Assembly: GCA_003508835.1 (NCBI GenBank) | Contig: PUFA01000081.1 | Span: forward strand, 620,001-684,000 | Length of the DNA: 64,000 nucleotides | Direction: 5' to 3' | Origin: Eonycteris spelaea | Taxonomy: Eukaryota; Chordata; Mammalia; Chiroptera; Pteropodidae | In this document: in pieces, positions 38,791 through 50,589 of the stretch | Layout of the letters: each line of letters begins with the position of its first letter | Position numbering within the stretch: position 1 is the stretch's first letter | Notes under the pieces: generated by a model | Told to the model about the DNA's origin: nothing | Databases searched by the model: none | What the model saw: only the letters and a program-made list of their open reading frames with translations | Made by a program: the position numbers and the translations under genes

Positions 38791-39194
38791 TGGGATTCAG
38801 ATCCCATTCATACCTACCCAGCGGTGCTTCCCTGTTGCAGGTTTGGTCTCTAGCATGCTTTTAGAGTTCACAGAGGCTAAAAGAAATTGGTCACTACATC
38901 AGTGCCACAGGTGACCCATAATTATGAGAGAATGGCCATGGATTCCAATGGAAATCAAGTCACATGTGAAAAGAGGATCCAGACAAATTTAGTACATCGA
39001 ATTTAAACTGGCTATCCATGGGTCTTCCTGATTTCTTCTAAGCCCTCAGGGTCTGGACATCAGCACCTCTGACATCCTAGGCATCCTTGGGTTCACACAG
39101 TGCAGCACTTGGCGACAAGAAACTGGACAGGTGTCCCCAGGTGAGAGAAGGTCCTGAATGCCATGCCGAGGGGTATGGACCTGATGCTGTTGTT

Positions 39195-39630
39195 GGACAT
39201 TGGTTCTCAACTTCAGTAATTCGAGTACCACTTTGCTGATTTTTCCTATAGCTGAAGAAAATATGTTGTCATCGTTAAGTAATGTTTAAAATTAAATGGG
39301 TTTATATTTTTATTTAAATAAGTTTAAAAAAATAAAACCACTATCAGAAATAAGAAAGTAGGATCATTTTCAATACATAGACATCACCAAATATAAGAAC
39401 AATAGATATGAAGATAAAGTTCTGAGGCTGAAGCTCTTTTGTTGTTTTTAAAAGGGCGACTGGCAAAGGTCAGAGAAGTGTTTCTAGGGCTAAACTGGGA
39501 TTTTCACTTAGTTAAGAATCAAAAAAATTGAAAATGATCAGTGAAGGAATACTTATATATGTGGTTCAGGAGTATTTAAGATTTTGTCAGTGAACCACCT
39601 AAAATCATTTTAAGGACCCATTCTTATCTC
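39195..39630. mobile_element. Possible old hAT DNA transposon
   Basis: Starts with CATTGGTTCTCAACTTCAGTAATTCGAGTACCAC, typical of hAT-type MER elements, and shows a related TGAACCACCTAAAATCATTTTAAGGACCC near the other end. Family not recognised. Confidence 0.3.
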
Positions 39631-39659
39631 TGAATTTTGGAAAACCCTCCACAGAAATC

Positions 39660-40290
39660 AAGTGATGGGTTTTTTAATGATCTTTATTTTTAGTAGACTT
39701 AGATTTAGTAGTCTTAGATTTATTAAAAATTGAACAGGAAGTGCAGAGAGTTCCCATATAAGCTTCCTCCTCACACATGTACCATTCCTCTTTTAAGATC
39801 TTTAGTTAGTACTGAATAGTTGTCACCAATTGAACCACCACTGATAGATTGCTATTAACTAAAGTCTATGCTTCATTCAGATTTTCCTTAGTTTTTACCT
39901 ACTGTCCTTTTTCTGTTCAAGGTCCTCATCTAGAATACCACAAAACATTGAGTTGTTATGTCTCCTTAGGGTTCTCTTGACTGTGAGTTTCTCACATTAC
40001 CCTTATTTTTGATGATCTTGACAGTTTTGGGAGGGAGGGTCAGATATATCCTGGGTGGCCCATCTTCTAGGATTTGTCTCATCTTTCTCTCATGGTTAGA
40101 CTGGGGGTATCATTTATAGGAGGAAAACCAGAGGTAAAGTACCATTCTCATCACATCATATCAAGAGTACGTACTTCCAACATGACTTTTGGCCTTGATC
40201 ATCTGACTGAGATAGTGCTTGCTAGTGTTCTCCACTGTAGTTACTCTTCCCCATCATGATGGATTTTTAAAGTTCAGAGATAGATGAATA
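39660..40290 (-). mobile_element. L1M 3'UTR (-)
   Basis: Landmarks TATTAACTAAAGTCTATGCTTCATTCAGATTTTCC, CTACTGTCCTTTTTCTGTTC, GTTGTTATGTCTCCTTAGG and ATCACATCATATCAAG belong to the 3'UTR of old L1M elements in reverse orientation. Confidence 0.75.
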
Positions 40291-41084
40291 AATCTCTGCC
40301 TTAGAAAGAATATTATGCTGAATGTAGAGGATGTCCTCACTAGAGAAGAAAAAAATTCTGAAAGACTTTTTGACAAAAATTGTTTGAATTGACAGCTCTG
40401 TTGTTTGGAACAGTTTTCCCTACTATCTGAAAATACCTTTGCCACCCCTAACCTTGCCTTCTCCTGTAAAATGACATGGGCATCTATGGCAGAAATGCAA
40501 TGTGGATGTTGTAAACTCTTTCCCTAGTGCAGGGCAAAGCCAACATTTCTACAGTTTAAAAAAAGATGTTGTCTGTGTTAACACAGTGACTTCACTTTAG
40601 GGAGAACTCAGGAGAGAAACTGCCTAAATTCAAGACAAAACCTCCATGTCTGCTTAACTACAACTCACTAGATAAGGACTTTATGACTGTTTGACTTTGA
40701 GGGGAGAAATATGGGGATTTATTTGAATAAATGGATCTGTTAGGATTGTTTTCTTTTGCAAGTACCCCAATATAACCAATATGTCTCCTAACTACCTGGC
40801 ATGGGCTATGAGAGGATAAAATGAGACAATAAAAGAAAAAATGTTAGAAAAAAATTTAACAACAAACATTTATCCAAAACTCTGACGCAGTCCTAGAGTG
40901 GCTTGTTTCAATTTTTAGAATCTATATTCAGAGAAAGAATGTTTCCTCCTTAGTTGCTCAAGGAATAATCTATCAAACAATATTTGAATCTATCAATATT
41001 TGAAAATACAAGCCATTGAGAAAGAACTATTGCCATATGCCACTATCCACGTGAATCACCCATGATGTAACATGAAAGCAGATA

Positions 41085-41390
41085 GACACAAGAGAACATA
41101 CTATATAATTCTATTCACATAAGGCTCAGAAACAGACAAAATTTATCTTTTGGGTTAGGAGTCAGGATAGTGGCTAACCTTTGGTGTATTAATACCTGGT
41201 AAGGGCATCAAACAAAGTTTCTGGGTACCAGTAATATTCTGATTCTTGACCTGAAAGTTGGTTACATAGTTATGATCAGTTTAGAAAGATTCATCAAGCA
41301 ATATACTTAAGATTTGTTTACTCTTTTCTGTATGCTCTATTTCATTTAGAAGGTTATATTTTTTTAAAAAAAATTAATGTTGTTAAGCAG
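41085..41390 (+). mobile_element. L1M 3' end (+) with A-rich tail
   Basis: TATATAATTCTATTCACATAAGG, GTCAGGATAGTGGCTAACCTTTGG, ACCTGAAAGTTGGTTACATAG and a terminal T/A-rich tail match the L1M 3' end. Confidence 0.75.
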
Positions 41391-41629
41391 TAATCATTTC
41401 AAATTACAGAGGCTGGAAAACAAGGGCTTATGGAATGAATTTAGGCTTCAGATATTTCTTGTCTGGTCAGCACTGTGTGTTAGAAATTTGTGACAGGGCA
41501 GTAGTGGTAAGCTTGCAGTCTGGGAGCTTGGAGAAGTGTTAGATACACTTGCTATTTCTCCATTGTCCTCATTATTCTCTAAAAGGCTATTCTTGGCCGG
41601 CTTCTCCCAGTGTGTCTAGCTGCCTGACC

Positions 41630-41845
41630 CTGAACATATTTGAGTTCGAATCCTCTGGAAATATTAAAATCCTGACTCCACCTGCCTCAAACGAGTAACA
41701 CTGGGCTGGTTACTTAGCCTCTTTGTATTTGTTTCCTTATCCAAAAATTATAATACATTTCCAGGAGATTCTTTTTTTTTTTTTTTAACAAGGATCAAAT
41801 GGGCACTTAACAAAATGCTAGCCACATAGCATTTTCTGAACAAAT
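41630..41845 (+). mobile_element. MIR (+) interrupted by a T-run
   Basis: GAGTTCGAATCCT, GGTTACTTAGCCTCTTTG and TGCTAGCCACATAGCA are MIR landmarks; about 16 T residues at 41771-41786 interrupt it. The box-B-like GTTCGAATCC comes from the tRNA-derived MIR head, not a tRNA gene. Confidence 0.65.
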
Positions 41846-44039
41846 GAAAATGATAATGCTTATTAGTAGTGATATTATCATAAATAGCAAACGTCTTTAA
41901 TGAAATAAAATTGATGGCCACTTGCTGACTCCCAGCCATTCTCTCACAAGAACTGCTGCCAAGCTGGTCCTTGTTCAGATCCCACTTGCCACGTCAGGGT
42001 TTTCCTCGACCACGTTTAATAACCAGTTTCCAGATCTGGATATTGGGGGCTATAAATTTCCCTGGTGACTGTTGCCAATGACAGGGAAGGAAAGACTTGT
42101 GTAATTACCACTTGTACTTCCACAAAATACATGCACTCGAGTCAAGAGCAAGGGTTTTGGACAATAAAGCACTGGGTTTTTAAAACGCAGGAAAGACCTG
42201 CTTGACTTGTATGATAAGAAATGTGTGCCTGGTGAGAGAAACAGAAAAAAAAAAACACCTAATACTAGTGTGACAAAGCACCATCAGAAGACTTTGCATA
42301 GGACTGTGTCCCTTTTCCCTCCCAAATGCTGTACACATCTGAAAGAAGAATTAAGTCTTTAGAATCAACCAGGGATTGGTTGGGAATCGGTGTCTTTGCC
42401 TGCAGCCAAAAACTATGACCTTGGATTTTAGTGTTCTGTTGGTAGGGCAACTGCTTTTCTTGGTTTATTTTACAGCATGGTTGTTTGTAAATAATGCCAT
42501 GCTATTCAGCATCCCCCAAATAGGGCATCTTAATGCGCTCCATGGAAATGTCCTAAAACAGACACAAGCTAGGACTTTTAAGAATAGTAAGACACTGTAA
42601 CTCCATTTGGAAATGCTCAAGATAGTCCTTTGCAAGATGTTGAAGCTGGGCCCATACTCCAGTTGAAGATGCTTTGCTTCCTGAGCATCATCTGTTCAGT
42701 TTATAAGAATGTGGAAGTAGGTTACAGGGAAATAACTGCCTCACCTTAGGATTGCCCCTAAGTGTTTGCTTTTTGAAAAGAAGAAAATGGATAAGCTTTA
42801 AAAAATATTTTTTCACCTGCAATGTCTGTACATTAGCATTCCTGCAGCAGGCATAGGTTGAGTTTGTGTTCCTGGAAGGAGCTGTCCACATCAGCACAGG
42901 ACCCAGGGGGTTGAGAAAAGGTTGAATAGGGTAAGCAGTGATAGGAGACAGAATTGGAATTTCTTAGGATGACCACTCCCAAATCTCCTGGACTTGCAGA
43001 AATGAGGCGGTCGTAAGAGAAGAATTTCTCCAAGAGTCTGATTTTACTGGTCAAAAAACAAAACAAAAACACACACACACACAAAATTCAACAAATCCAA
43101 AAGAGACCACTGTGAAGGCTTAAAGAACAATCTCAGAGCATGACACGTGGCATCTTTAAAAGTGTAGACTCCCTCTTACCAAGTTAATGAAATGGGGCCT
43201 TATTTTCCTTCCAACAACGATTTCATTAATATCTCATGTTGCCCAAACCAGTCAAAACTGATAATGGAGTAGGTGACTTTAGATTACCAAAGACAGAAGT
43301 CAGCAGAAAGAAATAAAAATTTGCTTCAGGTATTTGGAGGGGCAGGGACTTTTGCAAAATTGGAAGAGGGATCATTAGAAGCACTCTCTCAAGTGGACTG
43401 ATTTTCCATACATATGCCCTTAGAATTGTTAACTTAAAGCCTGGATGTCCTCCTGGCTGACCAGGAATTCTTCTCTTTTCCCAACTTTGGTTCATACAAC
43501 TTCACCTACTGTCAAAAGTATACAGCTGTAAAGAGTAAAGGGTATTTGACTGAAGAATGATGGTAGGCTCAAATGCAAGTAGTTAGATTCCAGATTTTGT
43601 ACAATTCAGAGATATTTTATATTCATCTTTCCTCAGTCGTCACATCATAGTAAATGGCAAGATGCCCCCTAAACCTTTTTAAGAGCTACAGTTTATCTTT
43701 GAAAAAAAGAAAACAAGCAGGGCTTCTTTGTGGAACAATTCTCCCTCTATTCTCTCAAACTGTGCTTGTAGGTATGATTAAATGTAACAGAGCTAGGTAA
43801 AATGGATACCACATTTGGAGCAAGGAGCTGTATTTTCCTTAAGCCAACATTTTGGAAAAATCTGACATCAGTTTGAACATTGGCATTAAACAAACCCATA
43901 CAATTTCAGTCAAAGGCAGTTGCAGAAATCTCCTTTAAAGCCAGTCATTTTGCACGGAGGGCACCTAACTGGATAGTAGCATGTGGTGGTAACTAGCCAA
44001 TCAGTTTGTGCTTTGATTGGAATTTCACAAGATAATTGT

Positions 44040-44740
44040 TTCACTTCCAGGTCTGGCTCTAGCTCACCATTTGACCTTGAACTAATTGCTTAATCTCTCT
44101 TGGCTTCAAGTTTTCTATCTTGAAAGTGGCAATAATAATCACTTCCAACTACCTATCTCATCCGGGTATTGAGTGGATTAATGGGGTCATGTTTGTAAGG
44201 TCCTAGAAAATTCTCAAGGGAGAAAGTTCTACCACTTTTGCAATGCTGGCTGGTAATGTTTTAGAACAGTAGAAAAGAAGGACTGCATTTAATGGGATCA
44301 TTATCACAAATGGATGTTCTTTGCTTCCTTATGACTAAGGAATGGACAACTTCTTAAAGCAGATCCTTTTCATTACTATGAAATCTGATTCTCTTTTGTT
44401 GGTACAATAATCTGGAACTCCTGAGGTAAACCAATCTTTCACCTCTACATAAACCATTCATGGAGCTCTGAAAGAAGGCACCGTGATTTCATCACCACAG
44501 GAAATGAAATATTACCCAGAATATTTCTGCTCCAGTAATACTTAGATTGATTTTTGGGGTCAAACAAACTTGGGTCAGTCGTGTCTCTTCCCCTTCCTGG
44601 GTGAGTGACCCTGAGAATCTCTCTACCCTCCTGTGCTTCAGGGCTGTCAGGAGCATGACTTTTAGGTAAAATGCTTATTGCAATGCCTAGCACATGGTAG
44701 GCTCTCAGGAGATATTACCTGTATTAATATTATGTGTAAC
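44040..44740 (+). mobile_element. Two MIR copies (+)
   Basis: The first at about 44040-44225 (TTTGACCTTGAACTAATTGCTTAATCTCTC, GAGTGGATTAATGGGG). The second at about 44540-44740 (GGGTGAGTGACCCTGAGAATCTC, AATGCCTAGCACATGGTAGGC). Confidence 0.6.
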
Positions 44741-44989
44741 AGTAACTACATATATTCTTCAGTGCCATAAAGAATTATGACTACTAGTCCTAACCAAAAC
44801 CTAACTCAACAGAGCTTGTGCTTAACCAGAACCTGGCTAACCGTAGCCATCCTTTAACAATACCTTCATTTCGTGAGCACTTTAGATTTAGAAAATGGCA
44901 AATCAAAAGGAAACAGCTCAGTGTCAGGGATATATGCAAATTTTCTGCCCTTACAGATCTAGCCCTGTTTCCAGACCTACCAGATGCAA

Positions 44990-45200
44990 TTCAACAGAGT
45001 AGCTCTGAACAGCTTACCTTTACTAAATAGGAAGTACATGCCAAGCATGGTGCTAAACACGGCAAATATGTTTTCTCATTTAACAGCATCCCGATGAGGT
45101 GGGTACTGTTAGTGGCCCCTTTTTACAGAGAGGTCAGGGAACCAGGGTTTGGTGAGATTGTTATCCTGTGTCGTACGGTTCTTAAATAGAGAAGCCAGAT
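44990..45200 (-). mobile_element. MIR (-)
   Basis: CATGCCAAGCATGGTGCTAAACAC and GAGGTGGGTACTGTTAG with TTTTTACAGAGAGGTCAGGG are reverse-strand MIR. Confidence 0.6.
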
Positions 45201-45236
45201 TTCAATCTTTACTCTGGCTTTAGAGTCTGTTCTAAC

Positions 45237-45525
45237 CCAGTGCTGTCCAACAGGAAATAATGTGAGCCCTGTATGTAATTTTAAATTTGCTAGTAGCCAT
45301 ATATTTGAAAAAGTCAAAAGGAATAGGAGAATTAATTTCAATAATATATTTTCTTTAATCTAATATATTCAAAATATTATCATTTCAACATAATCAATAT
45401 AGAAGTTATTAATGAGATATTTTATAATTTTTTTCTTTTTCCATACTAAGACTTTGAAATTCAGTTTATATTTTGCACTTATGTCCCATCTTAATTTGAA
45501 CTAGCTACATCCAAGGGCCCTGACA
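45237..45525 (+). mobile_element. Non-autonomous hAT element (MER33-like), 3'-truncated
   Basis: CCAGTGCTGTCCAACAGGAAATAATGTGAGCC to TCCCATCTTAATTTGAACTAGC aligns with the element at 30.6 kb; the last part (after CTAGCTACAT) is missing. Confidence 0.8.
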
Positions 45526-46074
45526 AGTGCACAAGGCCAATGTCATTTTTTTCCCCTCCATTTCTGGGCTCTGATTAATTCTATGTTGCCTTCATTTTCA
45601 ACACTGCCTATATCATGTGGTCCTTTCCAACTCCTCACCCAGAAACTCCACATTTATGGCCAACCAGGTTAGCAACCTTAAAGGAAAGTTGATTCCCCTA
45701 TCTTACTATTGCCAAAACAAAATCCTGAGATCATCTCTCATTGGTCTAATCTGTGTCACCTGACTCTTCTCTAATTGGCCAGGCTGGGGGTGGTGGGGGT
45801 GAGCCGGCCCTGCCAAATCACCTGCCCTGAAAGAAGAGTATGGTGAATCCTCAAAGGGCAATCAGCTCTTACCAGGGGAAGGAGGAAACAATGCTGGACA
45901 GGCAAATGTGCTAAGTGTCCAGATGAGGTGCCCTATCTCCAGAGCTGACATAATCCTTTATCTTCTCTCTTTAATAACAGGTCCACTTTTCTTCTTTGCT
46001 ATGATTCCCACATACTACATTGTGTAGCACTAATAAGAAGCACACTGCTCATCATACCGCGTGGGCCTGGATAT

Positions 46075-46201
46075 CCTGCTTTATGGTGAGCCTTGGAGAG
46101 CAGGAGCCATGGCTCATTATTTCTGCATCTTAAATGCCTAGAATAATTCCTGACACATAGCAGGTAATTGGGGGGAAGTTTGACCAAAAAAAAAAAAAAA
46201 A
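46075..46201 (+). mobile_element. L2 3' end (+) followed by A-run
   Basis: GAGCAGGAGCCATGGCTCATTATTTC and TGCCTAGAATAATTCCTGACACATAGCAGG are the L2 tail; a run of about 18 A then follows. Confidence 0.55.
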
Positions 46202-46326
46202 AAGATAAAGATAAAGAAAAGAACCACCTGGGAATCAAACTCCTGGCTTGAGGGACACCTTTCAAAGGTACTTTCATAGTTTTAAGGCCCAAATGAAAAC
46301 TCTCCATCATGAGCAGTGATGCTTGG

Positions 46327-46467
46327 AAGCAAACTGAAGACTGTACCATTATGAGACTGCACAACTGGGTTCAGAACAAACAAACTAAATAAATAAGTAA
46401 ATAGTAGCAAGAAAGTTTTAAGCAAACTGAAGACTATATCATTATGAGATGCACAGCTGGGTTCAAG

Positions 46468-46508
<41 letters not shown>

Positions 46509-46527
46509 ATAGTAGTAATCGAATTTT
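46327..46527 (+). repeat. Tandem duplication of ~93 bp with diverged tetranucleotide core
   Basis: Unit 1 (46327-46419) and unit 2 (46420-46527) both run from AAGCAAACTGAAGACT to ATAGTAG...TTTT. Unit 2 is longer because it carries (AACT)n at 46468-46507 where unit 1 has a degenerate AAAC/TAAA tract. Confidence 0.9.
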
Positions 46528-46889
46528 GGTCTTGTGACCACTTCATGAGTTATATGGCAATATGCAGATGATTCTTCTGATGGTGACCTATTGGGGAGTA
46601 AACCCTTCTCTCTTATTGTCTCCCTGGTGCCTTCTAGGATGGCCAACTAGCAGAAGAAAAATCCCTAAAGTTGAACTTGGTTCTTAAGCCCTTTAAACCC
46701 TATTCTAAACCCACTGAGCTAACAGGCCTTAGGCCCAGTGACCTCCCCCCAGCAGCAGTAATGGATATGTTTACAAACACGTTTTGAGAGCTTCTATCTC
46801 ACTCATACTTAGGACTTTCTTTATAGAGCCTATTCAGGTCTAGAACCTAGTAAGTGCTCAATAATGATCTGCCATTTACAATACTAATT

Positions 46890-47035
46890 TGATGAATGAA
46901 TAAATGAATGAATGGGTATAATATAAATGCTCATTAAATGAGTGATTGATGATCTACAGTAGACCATCCATGAGTATTTGTCGAATGAGCAAACAACACA
47001 ATGTGCGACTGAATGAATGAATGAATGAATGGCCT
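46890..47035 (+). repeat. (AATG)n-type simple repeats at a decayed LINE/MIR tail
   Basis: Two short AATGA tracts (46895-46913 and 47008-47031) with GTAAGTGCTCAATAATG just upstream, as at L2/MIR 3' ends. Confidence 0.7.
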
Positions 47036-48993
47036 ACCAGTCATGCCTACAGCTATTTCTTTTCACATGTGTTTAACTGCTCTTTGATTTATTTCCTTTA
47101 GCTATAATTCAGTCCCAACGAATGGACTCTCAAAATTTATTATTTGTTTCTATTTTCTGTTGTTGAATTTTGAAATAGATGATGCCATCACATGGATTCT
47201 GTTTTAAGTAGCGAAGAGATATATTCAAACATCCTTGAGTCGAGCATGCAGAACAAGGGGGAGATGGCGCTTATGTACTGACTAATCTCTGTTATGACAT
47301 ATCTGCATGACTGAGAGGATCATGCTCCTGGGCTGAGAAGAAGACGGTTGTCCACAAATGACACATGAGTGGAGCCATCGTGTTCCTGTATATACTCAGT
47401 AGATATATGTACCGGCCGGAATAGGTAAATTTAATCCTTTGCCATCACTCATTTCACTTCCCTGAATTCTGTGGTATTTCTGAAGAGTGACTGCTTTTCT
47501 TCTGGGTTAAGTAGAAATCTTTGCTTAAGTCAAAACCACTTACTTTAAATACATTCAGCGACATTGGGATTTTTTTTATTATTATTTTTTCCCCTGGGAG
47601 TGTTTTTCATGTTTTTCAAAGTCAAAGAATTGTCACTTGACCTTAATGGACACTTATAGAATACTGAATCAAGGATTAATCTGAATGGAGAAAAGAAGCT
47701 TTTATCCAAAATTCATTGATTGATTGAGACAGATTTGGGAAGTTATAACAGTATCACTTTATTGAGCCTTGATGATTATAGCAACAAAGTATACAAAAAT
47801 TAAAAAGACTTGGGATTTAATTTTACTGTTTAGAATTATATGTGGTCCCTTTTAAAAGGGTTGAGAAAATTAGAATATCATATTAGAGTCACTCCAGTTA
47901 ATTCAATAAATGTGAAATTGCTATGATGTCAGAACATTCTTAAAAAGTTCAAAAATGCCATCAACTTTTTAGAAGTTTCGTGCATAATTTGGTGTCCAAA
48001 AGACAAAGTAACTAACTAAATAGCTTAACTCTGTTTTTATTTCAATATTTTGCTGTTATATATATCTCTTAAAAATTTTCCCTATTGGTTTGATATTAAA
48101 AATTCAATGTCACAAAGCTGAAATTGACAAGGAGTGATCTTCATGTTCTTAAGTAGTTTGTGAGATACCAGGATGTACTTTTCCTCTTAGAACAAAGCCT
48201 GTTCTAGCACTCATTCAAATGTGTCCTCTAGGTAGGCTTTCCAGGGGGTCATGAAAGGAGAACTGTTCATTGCTTCTTGACTGGAAAGGATAGATTTGAT
48301 CAATGTTAGAATCTAATTAGAACCGGGTCTGAGTGTTTCCTGACTGCTATCTAATGAGATCTTATTCTTACGCCAGCCAGTTTCACAGTTTATCTAAATC
48401 CAAAAATTTTAAATAATATTAAGTTTTTTAGACTCTCCTTCTAGAGAAAGAAACTTAACTGAAAAGTTTAAAAACCTGCTATTATATATCCAAAGGAGTA
48501 CGGCTGTGTAATGAGTCGTTTGGGAACAAAAGTCATTATTGAGATACCTAATTCAGATTTCCAAATTCTAATACACAGATTTAGGCACATAATATTGAAA
48601 ATTGTAAACAATAAGTAAAATGAGACAAAATAAAAATTGCAACATTTTCTCTTATCTTTCACATAAGAAGGCTTCTTTCATATTAGTAAAAGGACTTGTT
48701 TTCCGCAGAAATGGTTCATCTATGTTCTAAACCCAGTTCTAAACCCAGCTGCCCAGTGGCCCACATAAAATATAGAATGGACTGACCATGTCAGCTGTCT
48801 TTTACAAGAAAAGACAAGAGAAAAAAACTTTTTAGCAGAAATAATTTGACAAAAGGGAAGAGTAATGAAATACTGTGTTTCTTCAGAAGAAAATTATTTC
48901 TCTTATCAGACTCTATCCACTTAAGGTAAGTCTTATGTGGGAGAGATCATGGGAAAGTGTGGACACATTTTGGGAACCAGGGAAACATCTTTT

Positions 48994-49173
48994 AAAAAAT
49001 AGCTTTGTCTACAGCCATGCCACCCTGAATGTGTCCAATTTTGTCCGAACTCGTCTGATCTCAGAACTTGTCTGATCTTGGAAGCCAAGCAGGGTCGGGC
49101 TTGGTTAGTACTTGGATGGGAGACCACTTAGGAATACCAGGTGCTGTAGGTGTTTAAAAAAAAAGCTTTGTCT
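48994..49173 (+). repeat. Target-site duplication flanking the 5S insertion
   Basis: The 17-base flanks read AAAAAATAGCTTTGTCT on the left and AAAAAAAAGCTTTGTCT on the right. The left copy is preceded by TTTT, giving the TT|AAAA L1 endonuclease target. Four bases (GTCT) at the left junction are shared by the target and the 5S start, so the exact boundary is ambiguous. Confidence 0.85.
49007..49155 (+). pseudogene. RN5S pseudogene: 5S rRNA retropseudogene
   Basis: The segment follows mammalian 5S rRNA from its first bases (GTCTACAGCCATGCCACCCTG) to its end (GGTGCTGTAGG), including an intact box-C region of the internal pol III promoter (GGTTAGTACTTGGATGGG). It is about 28 bases longer than the 121-base gene because the GTCTGATCTCGGAA region is repeated. 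Scattered C-to-T and G-to-A changes suggest CpG decay after insertion. A T-run then nine A residues follow at 49153-49164, and a 17-base direct repeat flanks it (48994-49010 and 49157-49173, one mismatch). These are hallmarks of L1-mediated retroposition, so this is a processed copy, not a functional locus. Confidence 0.92.
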
Positions 49174-49269
49174 TTATTTATAGGTAGATAAAATATGGTG
49201 GTTAAGCCTCTGTTATTTAGAGTCAGACTACTAAAGTTCAAAGCTTTGTTTAACCATTATGTGGCTATG

Positions 49270-49860
49270 GCCATGATCATTCATTCCTTCATTCATTCAT
49301 TTATACTGTGCTAATCATTGAACAAGACAGATGAGATCCCTGCCCCCTTGAAGCTTATGTTCTAGTAAGGAAAAACAGAAAACAAACAAATAAATAAACA
49401 TGTATGCAAATAAAATAAGATAAATTTAGATGAGGATGAAAGAAGAAAATCATACAGAAAGAATCATTGGCAGGGAGAGATGGGGCTGCATTAAGTTAAT
49501 ACATACATTGAGGTGCTGACCTGAATAGAGGAGGTGCCCAGATCAGAGGAATCGCTTTTCAGGGGGAGGGAACAGCAAATGCAAAGGATGCACTCTGATA
49601 AGCCTGCAGGCAGGTTGACTTGTGTAGGCTTTATCTGGCAAACTGGGAAGTCCCTGAAGGACTTTAAGCAGGAGAATGATATGATCTGCGCTGCATTAGG
49701 GAGAGAGAACCCTCATGTCTTTATCAGGGATGACACAGGAAGAGCACAAGATCAAGCCCTTTTCAGAGAGCAGGAAATTCAAAGGAAGCTAACTGCCCTC
49801 CAAGGTCAGAATTCAAGGCAGGTGGCTGAGTTTGGATGCCGTGATTCCTGATGGTGGTGG
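49270..49860 (+). mobile_element. Ancient LINE (L2-type) 3' segment (+)
   Basis: GTGCTAATCATTGAACAAGACAGATGAGATCCCTGCCCCCTTGAAGCTTATG, then GGGAGGGAACAGCAAATGCAAAGG, then AGCAGGAGAATGATATGATCTGC. Same order of landmarks as at 7.6 kb. It lies between the two copies of the local duplication. Confidence 0.6.
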
Positions 49861-50025
49861 TGGAATGAGGGCAGGGAAATCATGGCTTCATAGTAAGCCA
49901 ATTAATAAAAGAAGGTCGCATTTTTGAGTGCTCCGCTTAATTGGACTTGAATCAGGCTTACCTGGTGTGGTTGATTCCGGTGATATTCACGTTTGGTGCT
50001 TAGCATAATGGATCTGAAGCTTTCT

Positions 50026-50195
50026 GGACTCTATCCACTTAAGGTGAGCCTTGTGTAGGAGAGCCCAGGGGAAAAGTGTGGGCACATTTGGTGAACTAGG
50101 GAAACCTTTCCAGAAATAGTTTTGTCTTTATTTATAGGTAAAGTATGGTGTTTAAGCCTCAGTTACTTAGCGTCAGATAACCTTGGTTCAAACTC
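50026..50195 (+). repeat. Local duplicate copy B (empty site)
   Basis: Partner of copy A. At the place where copy A has the 5S sequence, copy B reads continuously ATAGTTTTGTCTTTATTTA, i.e. the unoccupied target. It shares the stretch ACTCTATCCACTTAAGGT exactly with copy A. Confidence 0.8.
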
Positions 50196-50405
50196 TTGGG
50201 TTTGAACAAGAAAACACCTTGTGTTTATAGAAATTGTGGTCTTTTGTAGCTTTTCCTTTTCTCCACATTGTGTGGGTAATAAAAGGATTTAACACATGAA
50301 ATAGTAAGGATGAAATAAAGCAATGAATATAAAGAGTTCACATAGTGGCTGGCATCTGGCACATAGTAAGAGCTCAATAAATGTTACCAGTAATTATTAT
50401 TATTA
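50130..50405 (+). mobile_element. MIR (+), interrupted
   Basis: TTGGTTCAAACTCTTGG near the start and TCACATAGTGGCTGGCATCTGGCACATAGTAAGAGCTCAATAAATGTTACC at the end are MIR. The middle (about 50205-50280) does not match. Confidence 0.6.
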
Positions 50406-50589
50406 ATACTCATTATCTCAGCATTTATTTGTTTTATCCTTATTGAATATGGTCATGCAGCCATACCAGATAATCTTATAATTGCCTCTTACATTTCTCT
50501 CCTTTTCCGGAACCCCTATCCCCCTTTCCTTAGGCAACTCATTTGTCTCGGGATCTTACCCAGGATCCATGGACAGACATTCCTGTTGG

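Larger units (their letters stand above)
48909..49243 (+). repeat. Local duplicate copy A (carries 5S insertion)
   Basis: Outside the 5S insertion, 48909-49006 and 49174-49243 align at roughly 80% identity, judged by eye, with 50026-50195 in the same order and orientation. The right part includes the beginning of a MIR element, but the left 100 bases do not resemble MIR. Confidence 0.8.

Noticed and set aside
41640..41660. tRNA-like box B (GTTCGAATCC)
   Set aside because: Part of the tRNA-derived head of a MIR element; no cloverleaf or terminator around it.
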